Assembly (NCBI RefSeq): GCF_000718025.1
Contig: NZ_JODS01000017.1
Coordinates: forward strand, 167,503 to 231,502
Reading direction: 5' to 3'
DNA from: Kitasatospora purpeofusca
GTDB lineage: Bacteria > Actinomycetota > Actinomycetes > Streptomycetales > Streptomycetaceae
Length of the DNA: 64,000 nucleotides
The notes under the pieces are model-generated. The model ran no database searches. It was not told the DNA's origin and saw only the letters and a list, made by a program, of their open reading frames with translations. Positions 34,082 to 41,194 of this stretch are shown piece after piece. The position numbers and the translations under genes are program-made. Each line of letters starts with the position of its first letter. The first letter of the stretch is position 1.

Positions 34082-35149
34082 TCAGCCGCGCGGCAGGACC
34101 AGCGACTGCACGGCGGGGAGCTTACGCCAGTCGCTGGAGACGATGCTCGCGTGGGCGCGGGCCAGCTGCTCGGTGCGGGCGCGGGCCTGGTCGGCGGTGG
34201 GGTCGGTGCCGCTGATCGCCGGGGCGACGTTGTGGGCGTCGGTCATCGTCAGCAGGTAGTGGTTGGTGTCGTACCAGGAGGTGTCGATGCCGTTCACATA
34301 GGCGGCGGCGTCACCGTCGAAGACCACGAACCACGGCCGGATCGAGGTCTCGCTGTACCGGGTGCGCGGGTCGCCGGCCGCCGCGCCGAGCGCGGTCGGG
34401 AACATCCGGGCCTCGCCGATCCGGCCCGCCGCCGCCAGGTCGCGCAGGTAGCGGCCGTACTCGACGTCGGTGTGCAGGGTGTCGAAGGGGTTGTCCAGCT
34501 CGACCGTGCCGGGGATCACGTACACCAGCACCCGCCCCGCGAGCGCCGACCGGGTCGGCCAGTTGCCGGCGCGGGCCGCCTCGTCGAGGCTCGGGTAGCT
34601 GCCGCCGCCGGGCTTGGCGAGCAGGTCGGCCGGGCGCAGCGCGGCGGAGCCGAGGTGGGCGGCGATCACCGCGTCCAGCTGGGCCGGTCCCATGCCGAGG
34701 TTGCCGGAGAAGCCCGGCTTGAGCTCCAGCTTGATCACCAGCGGCCCCGCGGCGGGGTGGGCGGCGAGCCAGACCCGGACGTCGTCGAGGCAGGTGTCCA
34801 GGTTCTTGTTGCCGCTGCCGGAGTAGAGCTGGGAGGCCGTGGTGGCGCTGACGCAGTTGTTGCCGTTGCCGAGCGGGTTCGAGTGGCTGACCTTCCACTC
34901 CTTGGTGATGGCGTTCGGCCAGGCGTCCAGCTCGATCATGCCGGTGCCGGTGTCGAGGCCCTGGGCGAGGTAGCCGAAGGCGGCCGGGTCGTAGGTGTTG
35001 TGCAGGCCGACGGTGGTGGCGGAGCCGAACGGCAGCTCGCCGGGGGTGCGCTCGGCGGCCTCGGCGGCGGAGCCGATCGGCACGAGCGCGGCGGCCGCGG
35101 CGAGCAGACCGACGGCGAGGGTGCCGATGAGGGTGCGGCGGACGGTCAC
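34082..35149 (-). CDS. Secreted PI-PLC-like phosphodiesterase (Ca2+-dependent PI-PLC-C1 type)
   Basis: This 355-aa exported TIM-barrel enzyme has a signal peptide (LIGTLAVGLLAAAAALVPIG, cleavage near AEAAE) and catalytic His50 (TTVGLHNTYD) and His89 (KVSHSNPLG). The acidic cluster MIELDAW is where Ca2+ ligands lie in the Streptomyces Ca-dependent PI-PLC group. The GTG start at 35149 follows AAGGGGA. It should cleave phosphoinositides or related glycerophosphodiesters outside the cell. The leader region has no recognised phosphate-control box. Confidence 0.87.
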   Translation of the reverse strand: MTVRRTLIGTLAVGLLAAAAALVPIGSAAEAAERTPGELPFGSATTVGLHNTYDPAAFGYLAQGLDTGTGMIELDAWPNAITKEWKVSHSNPLGNGNNCVSATTASQLYSGSGNKNLDTCLDDVRVWLAAHPAAGPLVIKLELKPGFSGNLGMGPAQLDAVIAAHLGSAALRPADLLAKPGGGSYPSLDEAARAGNWPTRSALAGRVLVYVIPGTVELDNPFDTLHTDVEYGRYLRDLAAAGRIGEARMFPTALGAAAGDPRTRYSETSIRPWFVVFDGDAAAYVNGIDTSWYDTNHYLLTMTDAHNVAPAISGTDPTADQARARTEQLARAHASIVSSDWRKLPAVQSLVLPRG

Positions 35150-35308
35150 GATGGGTGTCCCCTTGTCAGTGCGCCTGAGGGCCGGCGCGCCTTCGGCGGT
35201 GGCTTCCGCCGGTGCAGAGCATGACGGGGCCGGCCGTCGGACCGGTGAAGGGGACATAACAAATACGTGACCGTCAGCTGCCGGACCGTCACCGCGCGCT
35301 GCGACGGC

Positions 35309-35326
35309 GGTCCGTCCGGACGGACC
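35309..35326. repeat. Perfect 18-bp palindrome
   Basis: GGTCCGTCC is followed directly by GGACGGACC. It sits between the PI-PLC promoter region and the 3' end of the glutaminase gene, about 95 bp past the glutaminase stop. It may be that gene's terminator or an operator. Confidence 0.55.
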
Positions 35327-35421
35327 GGGCGGGCGCCGGGGTGCGGGGACGGACGCCGGAGCGGGTAAGGCCGACGGCACGGGCGCGGCGGACGGCACGG
35401 GCCGGGCGGGTGATGTGCTCA

Positions 35422-36393
35422 TCAGAAGATGGACCAGCCGGTCGCCGTGGTCAGCGCGTCCAGGGCGGCCACGCCGAGCACCGAGTTCCCGGCCGCGTCC
35501 AGCCCGGGGCTCCAGGTGCAGACCGTGCCCCGGCCGGGCAGCACCGCCAGGACGCCGCCGCCGACCCCGCTCTTGCCGGGCAGGCCGACCCGGTAGGCGA
35601 ACTCGCCGGCCGCGTCGTAGGTGCCGCAGGTGAGCAGCACGGCGTTGATCCGCTTGGCCTCGCTGCGCGACAGCAGCCGCGACCCGTCGGCGCGCACGCC
35701 GTGGCGGGCGAGGAAGAGGCCGGACAGGGCCAGGTCGCGGCAGTTCGTCTCGATCGCGCAGTGCGCGTAGTAGTGCGCGAGCACCTCCTCGACCGGATTG
35801 CGCAGATTGCCGTAGCCGGCCATGAAGTGCGCCATCGCGGCGTTGCGGTGGCCGTGCTCGGCCTCGGAGGCGGCGACCGCGCGGTTCACCGCGACGGCCG
35901 GGTCCCCGGACTCCGCGCGCAGGAAGTCCAGGACGGAGCCGACCGCGTCGCCGGTGAGCTCCAGCAGGCGGTCGGTGACCACGAGGGCGCCCGCGTTGAT
36001 GAAGGGGTTGCGCGGGATGCCGTGCTCGGTCTCCAGCTGGACCAGCGAGTTGAACGGGTTGCCGGAGGGCTCGCGGCCCACGCCGCTCCACAGGCCGTCA
36101 CCGCCCTCGGCCAGCGCGAGCGCGAGGGTGAAGAGCTTGGACACCGACTGGACGGAGAACGGCTGCAGCCAGTCCCCCGCGCCGAACACCCGGCCGTCCA
36201 CGGTCGCGATCGCCATCCCGAAGGCCGTCGGGTCGGCCTCGGCCAGTGCCGGGATGTAGTCGGCGACCCGGCCGCGCAGCGGCGAGCGCACGGCCGCCGC
36301 CATGGCGTCCCGGACCAGCTCCTGGTAGTCCACGCCCGGGTCCGACGGCTGCTGCGGGCCGTGCGCGCGGGGCGGGTCGATCGCGTCGTTCAC
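35422..36393 (-). CDS. glsA: Glutaminase A
   Basis: This 323-aa serine-dependent glutaminase converts glutamine to glutamate and ammonia. Family elements include the Ser83-x-x-Lys86 dyad in SVQSVSKLFTLALAL, GREPSGNPFNSLVQLE, GIPRNPFINAGALVVTDRLL, LAHYYAHCAIETNCRDLA and LPGKSGVGGGVLAVLPGRGT. Length is normal (about 310). The GTG start at 36393 is preceded by GAGGA; there is no clear alternative. It is transcribed alone and diverges from a hypothetical gene. Confidence 0.95.
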   Translation of the reverse strand: MNDAIDPPRAHGPQQPSDPGVDYQELVRDAMAAAVRSPLRGRVADYIPALAEADPTAFGMAIATVDGRVFGAGDWLQPFSVQSVSKLFTLALALAEGGDGLWSGVGREPSGNPFNSLVQLETEHGIPRNPFINAGALVVTDRLLELTGDAVGSVLDFLRAESGDPAVAVNRAVAASEAEHGHRNAAMAHFMAGYGNLRNPVEEVLAHYYAHCAIETNCRDLALSGLFLARHGVRADGSRLLSRSEAKRINAVLLTCGTYDAAGEFAYRVGLPGKSGVGGGVLAVLPGRGTVCTWSPGLDAAGNSVLGVAALDALTTATGWSIF

Positions 36394-36568
36394 CGCGCCA
36401 TTGTCCTCGTCGCGGGTCCGCCCTCCGCAGGCGGGGTCCGATCGGGGTGTCGCCGGGGTGTCGCCCGGGGCGCCGCACGGGTCGCGCCGGGCTGGCCCGG
36501 GGGTTTCGTCCGGGGTGTCCGAGGTCTGTGGCAGGCTGTCCGCCATCCGACGGAGGGGGACGACGATC

Positions 36569-37237
36569 ATGCACAGGCCGAGCCGGCCCGAGGACCTCGA
36601 CGACGCCGGGCAGGTGTGGGCGCGCGCCGTGCTGCTCGCCCTGCTGGACGCCGCCCAGGGGAACCGCGAGCACTGGCTGGACGAGCAGGGTGTGTGGAGC
36701 GAGAACGGCGGCGGCTCCTTCTGGTGGCGCCTCACCCTGGTCGACGACGGCCACGCGGTGTTCTGCGGCCAGGACTCCGACGGCAGCCACACCCACGTCG
36801 ACGGCCGGCAGATCGACTTCCTGGCCGGCGGTCCGGAGTGGCTGCCCTGGGAGCAGTTGCGCGAGGACGCCCAGGGGAACCTGTTCGGCTTCCTCTACTG
36901 GTGGCAGGACGGCGCCTGGCACCGGATCCCCTACCCGGACGCCCTGGCCGAGGACGGTCTGGCCGCCGCCGCGCCGTGGCTGGGGTCCGAGCAGTTGTTC
37001 CTCACCGAGGCGGCGGAGCTGGCGTGGGTGCTGCGCGAGGACGGGCCGGCCTTCGCCGCCGCCGTGACGCGCTTCCTGCGCCGCGCCGAGGAGCGCACCG
37101 TCGACGCCGGCGCGGTGGCGGAACTGCTCGCGGCCGCCGGTGTCGGGGACGACGACCGCGAGGTGCTGCGCTTCGAACCGGCACTGGACGTCGCCGTCCG
37201 GGCCGGGCTCACCCGGCACGCGCCGGTGCCCGGCTGA
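36569..37237 (+). CDS. Hypothetical protein, Trp/Asp-rich
   Basis: This 222-aa soluble protein starts at the ATG after GGAGGGGG. It is rich in aromatic and acidic residues (GGGSFWWRLTLVDDGHAVFC, FGFLYWWQDGAWHRIPYPD) and ends with an Ala-rich helical part. The pattern resembles uncharacterised actinobacterial proteins with a SMI1/KNR4-type or immunity-like appearance, but I cannot assign a family. It diverges from glsA. Confidence 0.8.
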   Translation: MHRPSRPEDLDDAGQVWARAVLLALLDAAQGNREHWLDEQGVWSENGGGSFWWRLTLVDDGHAVFCGQDSDGSHTHVDGRQIDFLAGGPEWLPWEQLREDAQGNLFGFLYWWQDGAWHRIPYPDALAEDGLAAAAPWLGSEQLFLTEAAELAWVLREDGPAFAAAVTRFLRRAEERTVDAGAVAELLAAAGVGDDDREVLRFEPALDVAVRAGLTRHAPVPG

Positions 37238-37254
37238 CGGGTGCCCGACGCGAC

Positions 37255-37833
37255 TCAGGGGCAGCGCACGTCGGTGCCCCGCACGCCGACGAGGCCGTCG
37301 TTGAACGCCGCGCCGTCCTGGTACTCGTAGTACACGTAGGAGTAGAAGTCGACATTGAGCCCGTCGCCGCAGGCCGAGTCGGGCGCAACGGCGTACGTGA
37401 GGGTGAAGCTGGTACTGGCGCCCGGGGCCAGGGGCAGCGCGTAGAGGGCACCCCAGGCACCGGACTGCGGGTTTCCGCAGGGAGATGTCACCGGCGAGCC
37501 GTTGCACGCGGTGGCCGCGTACTTGAGCCCCTGGTACGACACGTCGGTGAAGGTGTCGTAGCTCTGCTGGACGGTCTGGAAGACGAACCGGATCGGGGTG
37601 TCGTGGGGGTTGGTGAGGGTCACGGTCACGGTGAACGAGCCGCCGGGCGGCGTCGTGGCCCGGTCGCTCACCGAGGTCACCGGGATCGGCAGGGCGGCCG
37701 TCCGGGCGGCGGCGCGATGGGCCGGGGCGGCTTGGACCGGGGCGGCATGGGCCGGTACGGCCGCGAGCAGCGGACCGGCGAGGAGAAGGGGCAGCACTGC
37801 GCGCACGGCGCGCTTCCACGATGTCAGGCGCAT
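37255..37833 (-). CDS. Secreted beta-sandwich protein, hypothetical
   Basis: This 192-aa protein has a signal peptide (KRAVRAVLPLLLAGPLLAAV, cleavage near AHAAP) and one Ig-like/CARDB-like domain. The domain reads PPGGSFTVTVTLTNPHDTPI and ASTSFTLTYAVAPDSACG. Four Cys may form disulfides. It is convergent with the upstream-named hypothetical gene and has no operon partner. Its role is unknown, perhaps cell-surface binding. Confidence 0.8.
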   Translation of the reverse strand: MRLTSWKRAVRAVLPLLLAGPLLAAVPAHAAPVQAAPAHRAAARTAALPIPVTSVSDRATTPPGGSFTVTVTLTNPHDTPIRFVFQTVQQSYDTFTDVSYQGLKYAATACNGSPVTSPCGNPQSGAWGALYALPLAPGASTSFTLTYAVAPDSACGDGLNVDFYSYVYYEYQDGAAFNDGLVGVRGTDVRCP

Positions 37834-38087
37834 GACGACGCAGCGTAGGGGCCGGGGCCGCGGCCGAGGCCGCCCTCGGGGCGCGACCGTACCGATGGAC
37901 GAGCGGCCGACGGACGGACCGGCCCACCGCACTCGCGTTCGAGCGCGGCCGGGCGGCGGCGGGCGTACGCTGCGGTGCCCCGTCCGTCGCCCGGCCGCCG
38001 TCGTCCCGTCAGCCGCCCCGGCCGCCACCCTTTTCACTCGCCCCCCGGCGAGCACCCGCCTGTGCCGCCGACCCGCCGGCGGTCGGG

Positions 38088-39134
38088 TCAGCGGCGGACC
38101 ATGCGCACCCCGGCGACCTCCAGCAGACCGTCCAGCTCGACCTTGCCGACCTGCTGGTCCGGGCTGGGCACCAGGCCGTCCCGGCGGACGATGTCGAGGA
38201 TCCGCTCGGCCAGCGGCAGCACCATGTGGCGTCCCCAGCAGCGTTCACTGGCGTGCCCGAACGGCAGGTAGCCGGGCTGGTTGTCGGGGTCGAGGCCCTT
38301 CCATCGCTCCGGCCGGAAGGTCTCCGGGTCGTCCCACAGCCGTGGGTCGCGGTGGCTCAGCAGCGGAAGCAGCAGCAGGTCGTCCTTGGGTCCGATCCGC
38401 CCGTCCACGGCGCCGAACTCCGGGGAGGCGACGCGCAGGATGTTCCAGGAGGGCGGCAGCAGCCGCAGTGCCTCCAGCAGGATGTCCCGGTTCGGTACGT
38501 CGTCGTCGAACGGCGCGCCCAGCCAGACCGCATTGGTCACGAGCGCGGCCACGGTGAAGCAGATCGGACCGGCCACCCGTCGGTAGAGGTACATCGCGTA
38601 GCGACGGTCTTCGTAGGTCTCGGCGTCCAGCACCCGGGCCGCCAGATTCGACAGCGGAATTTCGGTACCCGGCTTTCCGAGCATCGCGGTACCGGCCGTG
38701 ACGGCCATCCAGGTCAATTTGGGTGTGAGTTCCAGGCGGCGGTCGACCAGGATCCGGAAGCGGAAGCTCTCCTCCCCGAAAACCAGGTCCCGCAAATAGA
38801 TGTGCGGGGTGTGCGGCCATTTCCCGGCGAGATCCGTCCGGTCGCCCAGCGGCTTCTTCAGCGCCGTCCGGACGTCGGCCGACACGGCCTGCATGAGTGC
38901 CGCCGCGTCGGGCTTGGTGACGAGCCGCCCCCGCACGGGCTTGAAGGTCGGCCGCTCCTCGGCATTGGCCGGCCTGCTGCTCAGCAGCCCGTCCATGAGG
39001 TCGACCCCGGACACGCCGACGGTGTCCGCCTCCAGACGGAAGAGGTCCTGACCTCGGTACTTGTTGAGGAGTTCGTCGATCCGCGGCGCGAAGACGGTGA
39101 CGCGGGCGCTCCGCCCGGTGCTGGAAATGGCCAT
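38088..39134 (-). CDS. Cytochrome P450 of atropopeptide (tryptorubin-type) biosynthesis
   Basis: This 348-aa P450 is short for the family (about 400). Signatures: EALRLLPP (ExxR), DPETFRPERW, and the heme loop FGHASERCWGRHM with Cys299 as the iron ligand. The I-helix region CFTVAALVTNAVWLGAP lacks the acid-alcohol pair of ordinary monooxygenases, as seen in P450s that couple aromatic side chains. GGAG lies before the ATG. It follows a 25-codon precursor-type gene by 135 bp on the same strand. In the tryptorubin pathway a single P450 installs the cross-links on a precursor whose core is AWYIWY; the assignment here comes from that context. Confidence 0.87.
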   Translation of the reverse strand: MAISSTGRSARVTVFAPRIDELLNKYRGQDLFRLEADTVGVSGVDLMDGLLSSRPANAEERPTFKPVRGRLVTKPDAAALMQAVSADVRTALKKPLGDRTDLAGKWPHTPHIYLRDLVFGEESFRFRILVDRRLELTPKLTWMAVTAGTAMLGKPGTEIPLSNLAARVLDAETYEDRRYAMYLYRRVAGPICFTVAALVTNAVWLGAPFDDDVPNRDILLEALRLLPPSWNILRVASPEFGAVDGRIGPKDDLLLLPLLSHRDPRLWDDPETFRPERWKGLDPDNQPGYLPFGHASERCWGRHMVLPLAERILDIVRRDGLVPSPDQQVGKVELDGLLEVAGVRMVRR

Positions 39135-39209
39135 CCGTGGCTCCAAGGGTGAACGGCTGTGGTGACAGGGGCCCGCCCTCGGCGCACGGCCCGCTCGCGG
39201 CGAGCTGGC

Positions 39210-39246
39210 CGTGCCCGGCGGGTCCGCTCGGGACCCGCCGGGCACG
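39210..39246 (-). terminator. Hairpin between RiPP precursor and P450 genes (attenuator)
   Basis: A perfect 16-bp stem (39210-39225 with 39231-39246) with a 5-nt loop begins 23 bp past the precursor stop and ends 75 bp before the P450 start. It can act as a partial terminator that keeps the precursor mRNA in excess, or as a stabilising 3' end. Confidence 0.75.
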
Positions 39247-39269
39247 CTTCCGGCAACGGACCGCCGGAA

Positions 39270-39347
39270 TTAGATCCAGCCGTACCAGGCGTAGGCCTTC
39301 AGGCTCTTCTCCGGCATGACCTTCTTCACGAAGTGAACGAGCTTCAT
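39270..39347 (-). CDS. Atropopeptide-type RiPP precursor peptide
   Basis: This 25-residue gene has a textbook ribosome site (GGAGGT, 6 bp spacing). The leader is basic and amphipathic (MKLVHFVKKVMPEKSLK) and the peptide ends AYAWYGWI, with stop codon TAA. The final six residues AWYGWI match the pattern of the tryptorubin A core AWYIWY, keeping Trp2, Tyr3 and Trp5 but with Gly at 4 and Ile at 6. The next gene on the strand is a lone cytochrome P450. The product is expected to be a cross-linked, shape-locked hexapeptide or similar; the exact leader cut is inferred from the known family. Confidence 0.85.
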   Translation of the reverse strand: MKLVHFVKKVMPEKSLKAYAWYGWI

Positions 39348-39864
39348 GACAGCACCTCCATGTCTCAGAAAACGATGACGAACAACATTCCGGCGAGCGG
39401 CGCCCGGAGCGAACTCCTAGGAATTTCGGGTTCCGTTTGCCCCCCGCTGCAACGAGTGAATACCGGCCGCAAATCACGGTCAAGTGTGACGCAGGTCACT
39501 CCGACGAACGCCCGGTCGGGCGGTTTGACGCCCCGCCGGCGAGCCCCGGCGATGTTGACGCGAGCGCGACAGTGCTGGTCAGCGCCACGTCCGGCCGGTG
39601 GCTGCCAGGTGAACGGCACGCTCCCGTCGAGGGTCCACCGGGGGGCCGAACGCCCCAACGGAACGTTCGGTCTGCCTCATGGGGCATCGCGACTGCCCGG
39701 TCGTGGCACCGGGGCCGCCGCACCGGGGCGGCCCGACCCGCCGCCGGAGGCAGACCGGCGGGCCGCCGCCGCCGCGATTCCCCCCGCCCGACCCGTGGTT
39801 GAGCCCCGCCCACGCGCGTACCCTCGGTCGCGAGGGCAGGACTCCGAAGCCTGGGGGGCGACGA
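39348..39864. other. 517-bp divergent intergenic region upstream of the RiPP precursor
   Basis: It separates the precursor (minus) from the membrane-anchored protein (plus). It holds a GTGAC-N4-GTCAC palindrome and, next to it on the minus strand, TTGACC (39483-39478) with TTCACT 17 bp later as a possible promoter. The rest is GC-rich without a supported gene. Confidence 0.5.
39486..39499. promoter_or_regulatory. Crp-like palindrome upstream of the RiPP precursor
   Basis: GTGACGCAGGTCAC is an inverted repeat of GTGAC arms. It fits the GTG-N6-GNCAC form reported for Streptomyces Crp and, as TGTGA-N6-TCACT, the classical cAMP-receptor site. It is 3 bp from a TTGACC -35-like element facing the precursor gene. 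Confidence 0.5.
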
Positions 39865-40974
39865 GTGGCTGTGGGACTACTGGTGGGCTTCGCGCTGGGC
39901 TGCCTGGTGACGGCAGCAACCCTGTGGCGCCTGACTTTGTCGGCCGCCCGGAAGGCCGCAGGTTCGGCAGCCAGGGCAGAAGCCGCCGCCCTGAGCGCTG
40001 CCCGATCCGACGCCGCCCCCGTCACCACCGTCGCCGCGACACCGGCGGCCGCCCCCGTACCCGCAACGGCACCCGCCGTCGCCGTCGCGAAACCCGCTGT
40101 CGCGGAAGCCGTCGTCGTCGTCGTCGCGAAACCCAACGCCGCAAAACACACCACCGCGAAACCCACCCCGCGCGTCGAAGCGGCCGGCCCCGCCCCGACA
40201 CCGCCGCGCCCCCGGTCCACCACCGACTCCGCACCCGCGCCCGTCCTCCCGCCCGCCGAGGACGGCCTCCCCCGGCTGCGCCCCGCCTCCGGGCCCAGCG
40301 ACAAGCGGGGTCCGGTCCCCCGGCGGCAGGCCGGTGAACGGTTCCACTTCTCCGGACGGTGCGGGGAGCGAGAGGCCGAGTACGAGTTCCCCATCGAGTG
40401 GCCGGAGGGTGCCATCACCGTGGCGCAGATCGAGGTCTCGACGAAGGGCTACCTCAGCATCAGGCCCATGACCAGGACGCTCGACCGCGTCGAGTCGCAC
40501 TCCTCCCTCATCTACCTCAGCTCCTCCGACAAACGGAAGGGCGTGCGCACCGTACTGACGCACGACTTCACCCACCTCCTGGTCGACTCCCGCGGCATCG
40601 GCGAGTGGTCCGTCCGGCTCTACGGCTCCGACGAGATCGACGAGTTGACCGGCACCGTGGAGGGCTACGGCTCCACCGTCCTGGCCGTCCGCCAGAACCT
40701 CCCGGTCAGTTGCGTCATCCACGTCAAATCGTCCTCCTGGTCCGCCGAGTTCATCTGCGCCTGCGGACGGATCCCCGAGTCCTTCGGGAGATGCGGGTGC
40801 CCGATCCCGCCCGGAGTGCCCAGCAGCCCGCCCCTGGGCGCCTGGGAGTCGGGCGAGGCGATGCGGACACTGCTGTTCCCGAGAGCCGGCGTACTCAAGG
40901 TGAGGACCAGCGAGCCGTCCGACCCGTGGCGCCTGGAAGTCCGCCCGTACGCCGGCAAGCCCAAGACCCGCTGA
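39865..40974 (+). CDS. Membrane-anchored protein with Ala/Pro stalk and Cys-rich extracellular domain
   Basis: This 369-aa protein starts at a GTG after GGGGGG. An N-terminal helix (GLLVGFALGCLVTAATLW) anchors about 130 residues of Ala/Val/Lys/Pro-rich low-complexity stalk. The C-terminal domain at about 160-369 has beta-rich sequence (ITVAQIEVSTKGYLSIRPM) and four clustered Cys in FICACGRIPESFGRCGCPIP. It is divergent from the RiPP precursor and lies 220 bp upstream of, and co-directional with, the large CHAT-like/NTPase/TPR gene. No family recognised. Confidence 0.8.
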   Translation: MAVGLLVGFALGCLVTAATLWRLTLSAARKAAGSAARAEAAALSAARSDAAPVTTVAATPAAAPVPATAPAVAVAKPAVAEAVVVVVAKPNAAKHTTAKPTPRVEAAGPAPTPPRPRSTTDSAPAPVLPPAEDGLPRLRPASGPSDKRGPVPRRQAGERFHFSGRCGEREAEYEFPIEWPEGAITVAQIEVSTKGYLSIRPMTRTLDRVESHSSLIYLSSSDKRKGVRTVLTHDFTHLLVDSRGIGEWSVRLYGSDEIDELTGTVEGYGSTVLAVRQNLPVSCVIHVKSSSWSAEFICACGRIPESFGRCGCPIPPGVPSSPPLGAWESGEAMRTLLFPRAGVLKVRTSEPSDPWRLEVRPYAGKPKTR

Positions 40975-41194
40975 CCGGCGGGCCCGCCGGCCCCCGGCCC
41001 GCCGCCCACTCCCCTGCGACCGGTGCCGCCGGTGCCGCCCGGAATCCGCAGGTCGGACCGAGCCGGAACGCCCTCTCCGACGGATCGTTACCCGCTCTTT
41101 GCGACCGGACGCGCGGGTACGGCGACGGCGCCGCTACCCTGTGCTCCGCAGCGGAACGACCGCCCGGCCGTTTCCGCTCTCGCTGGGGGCGATT

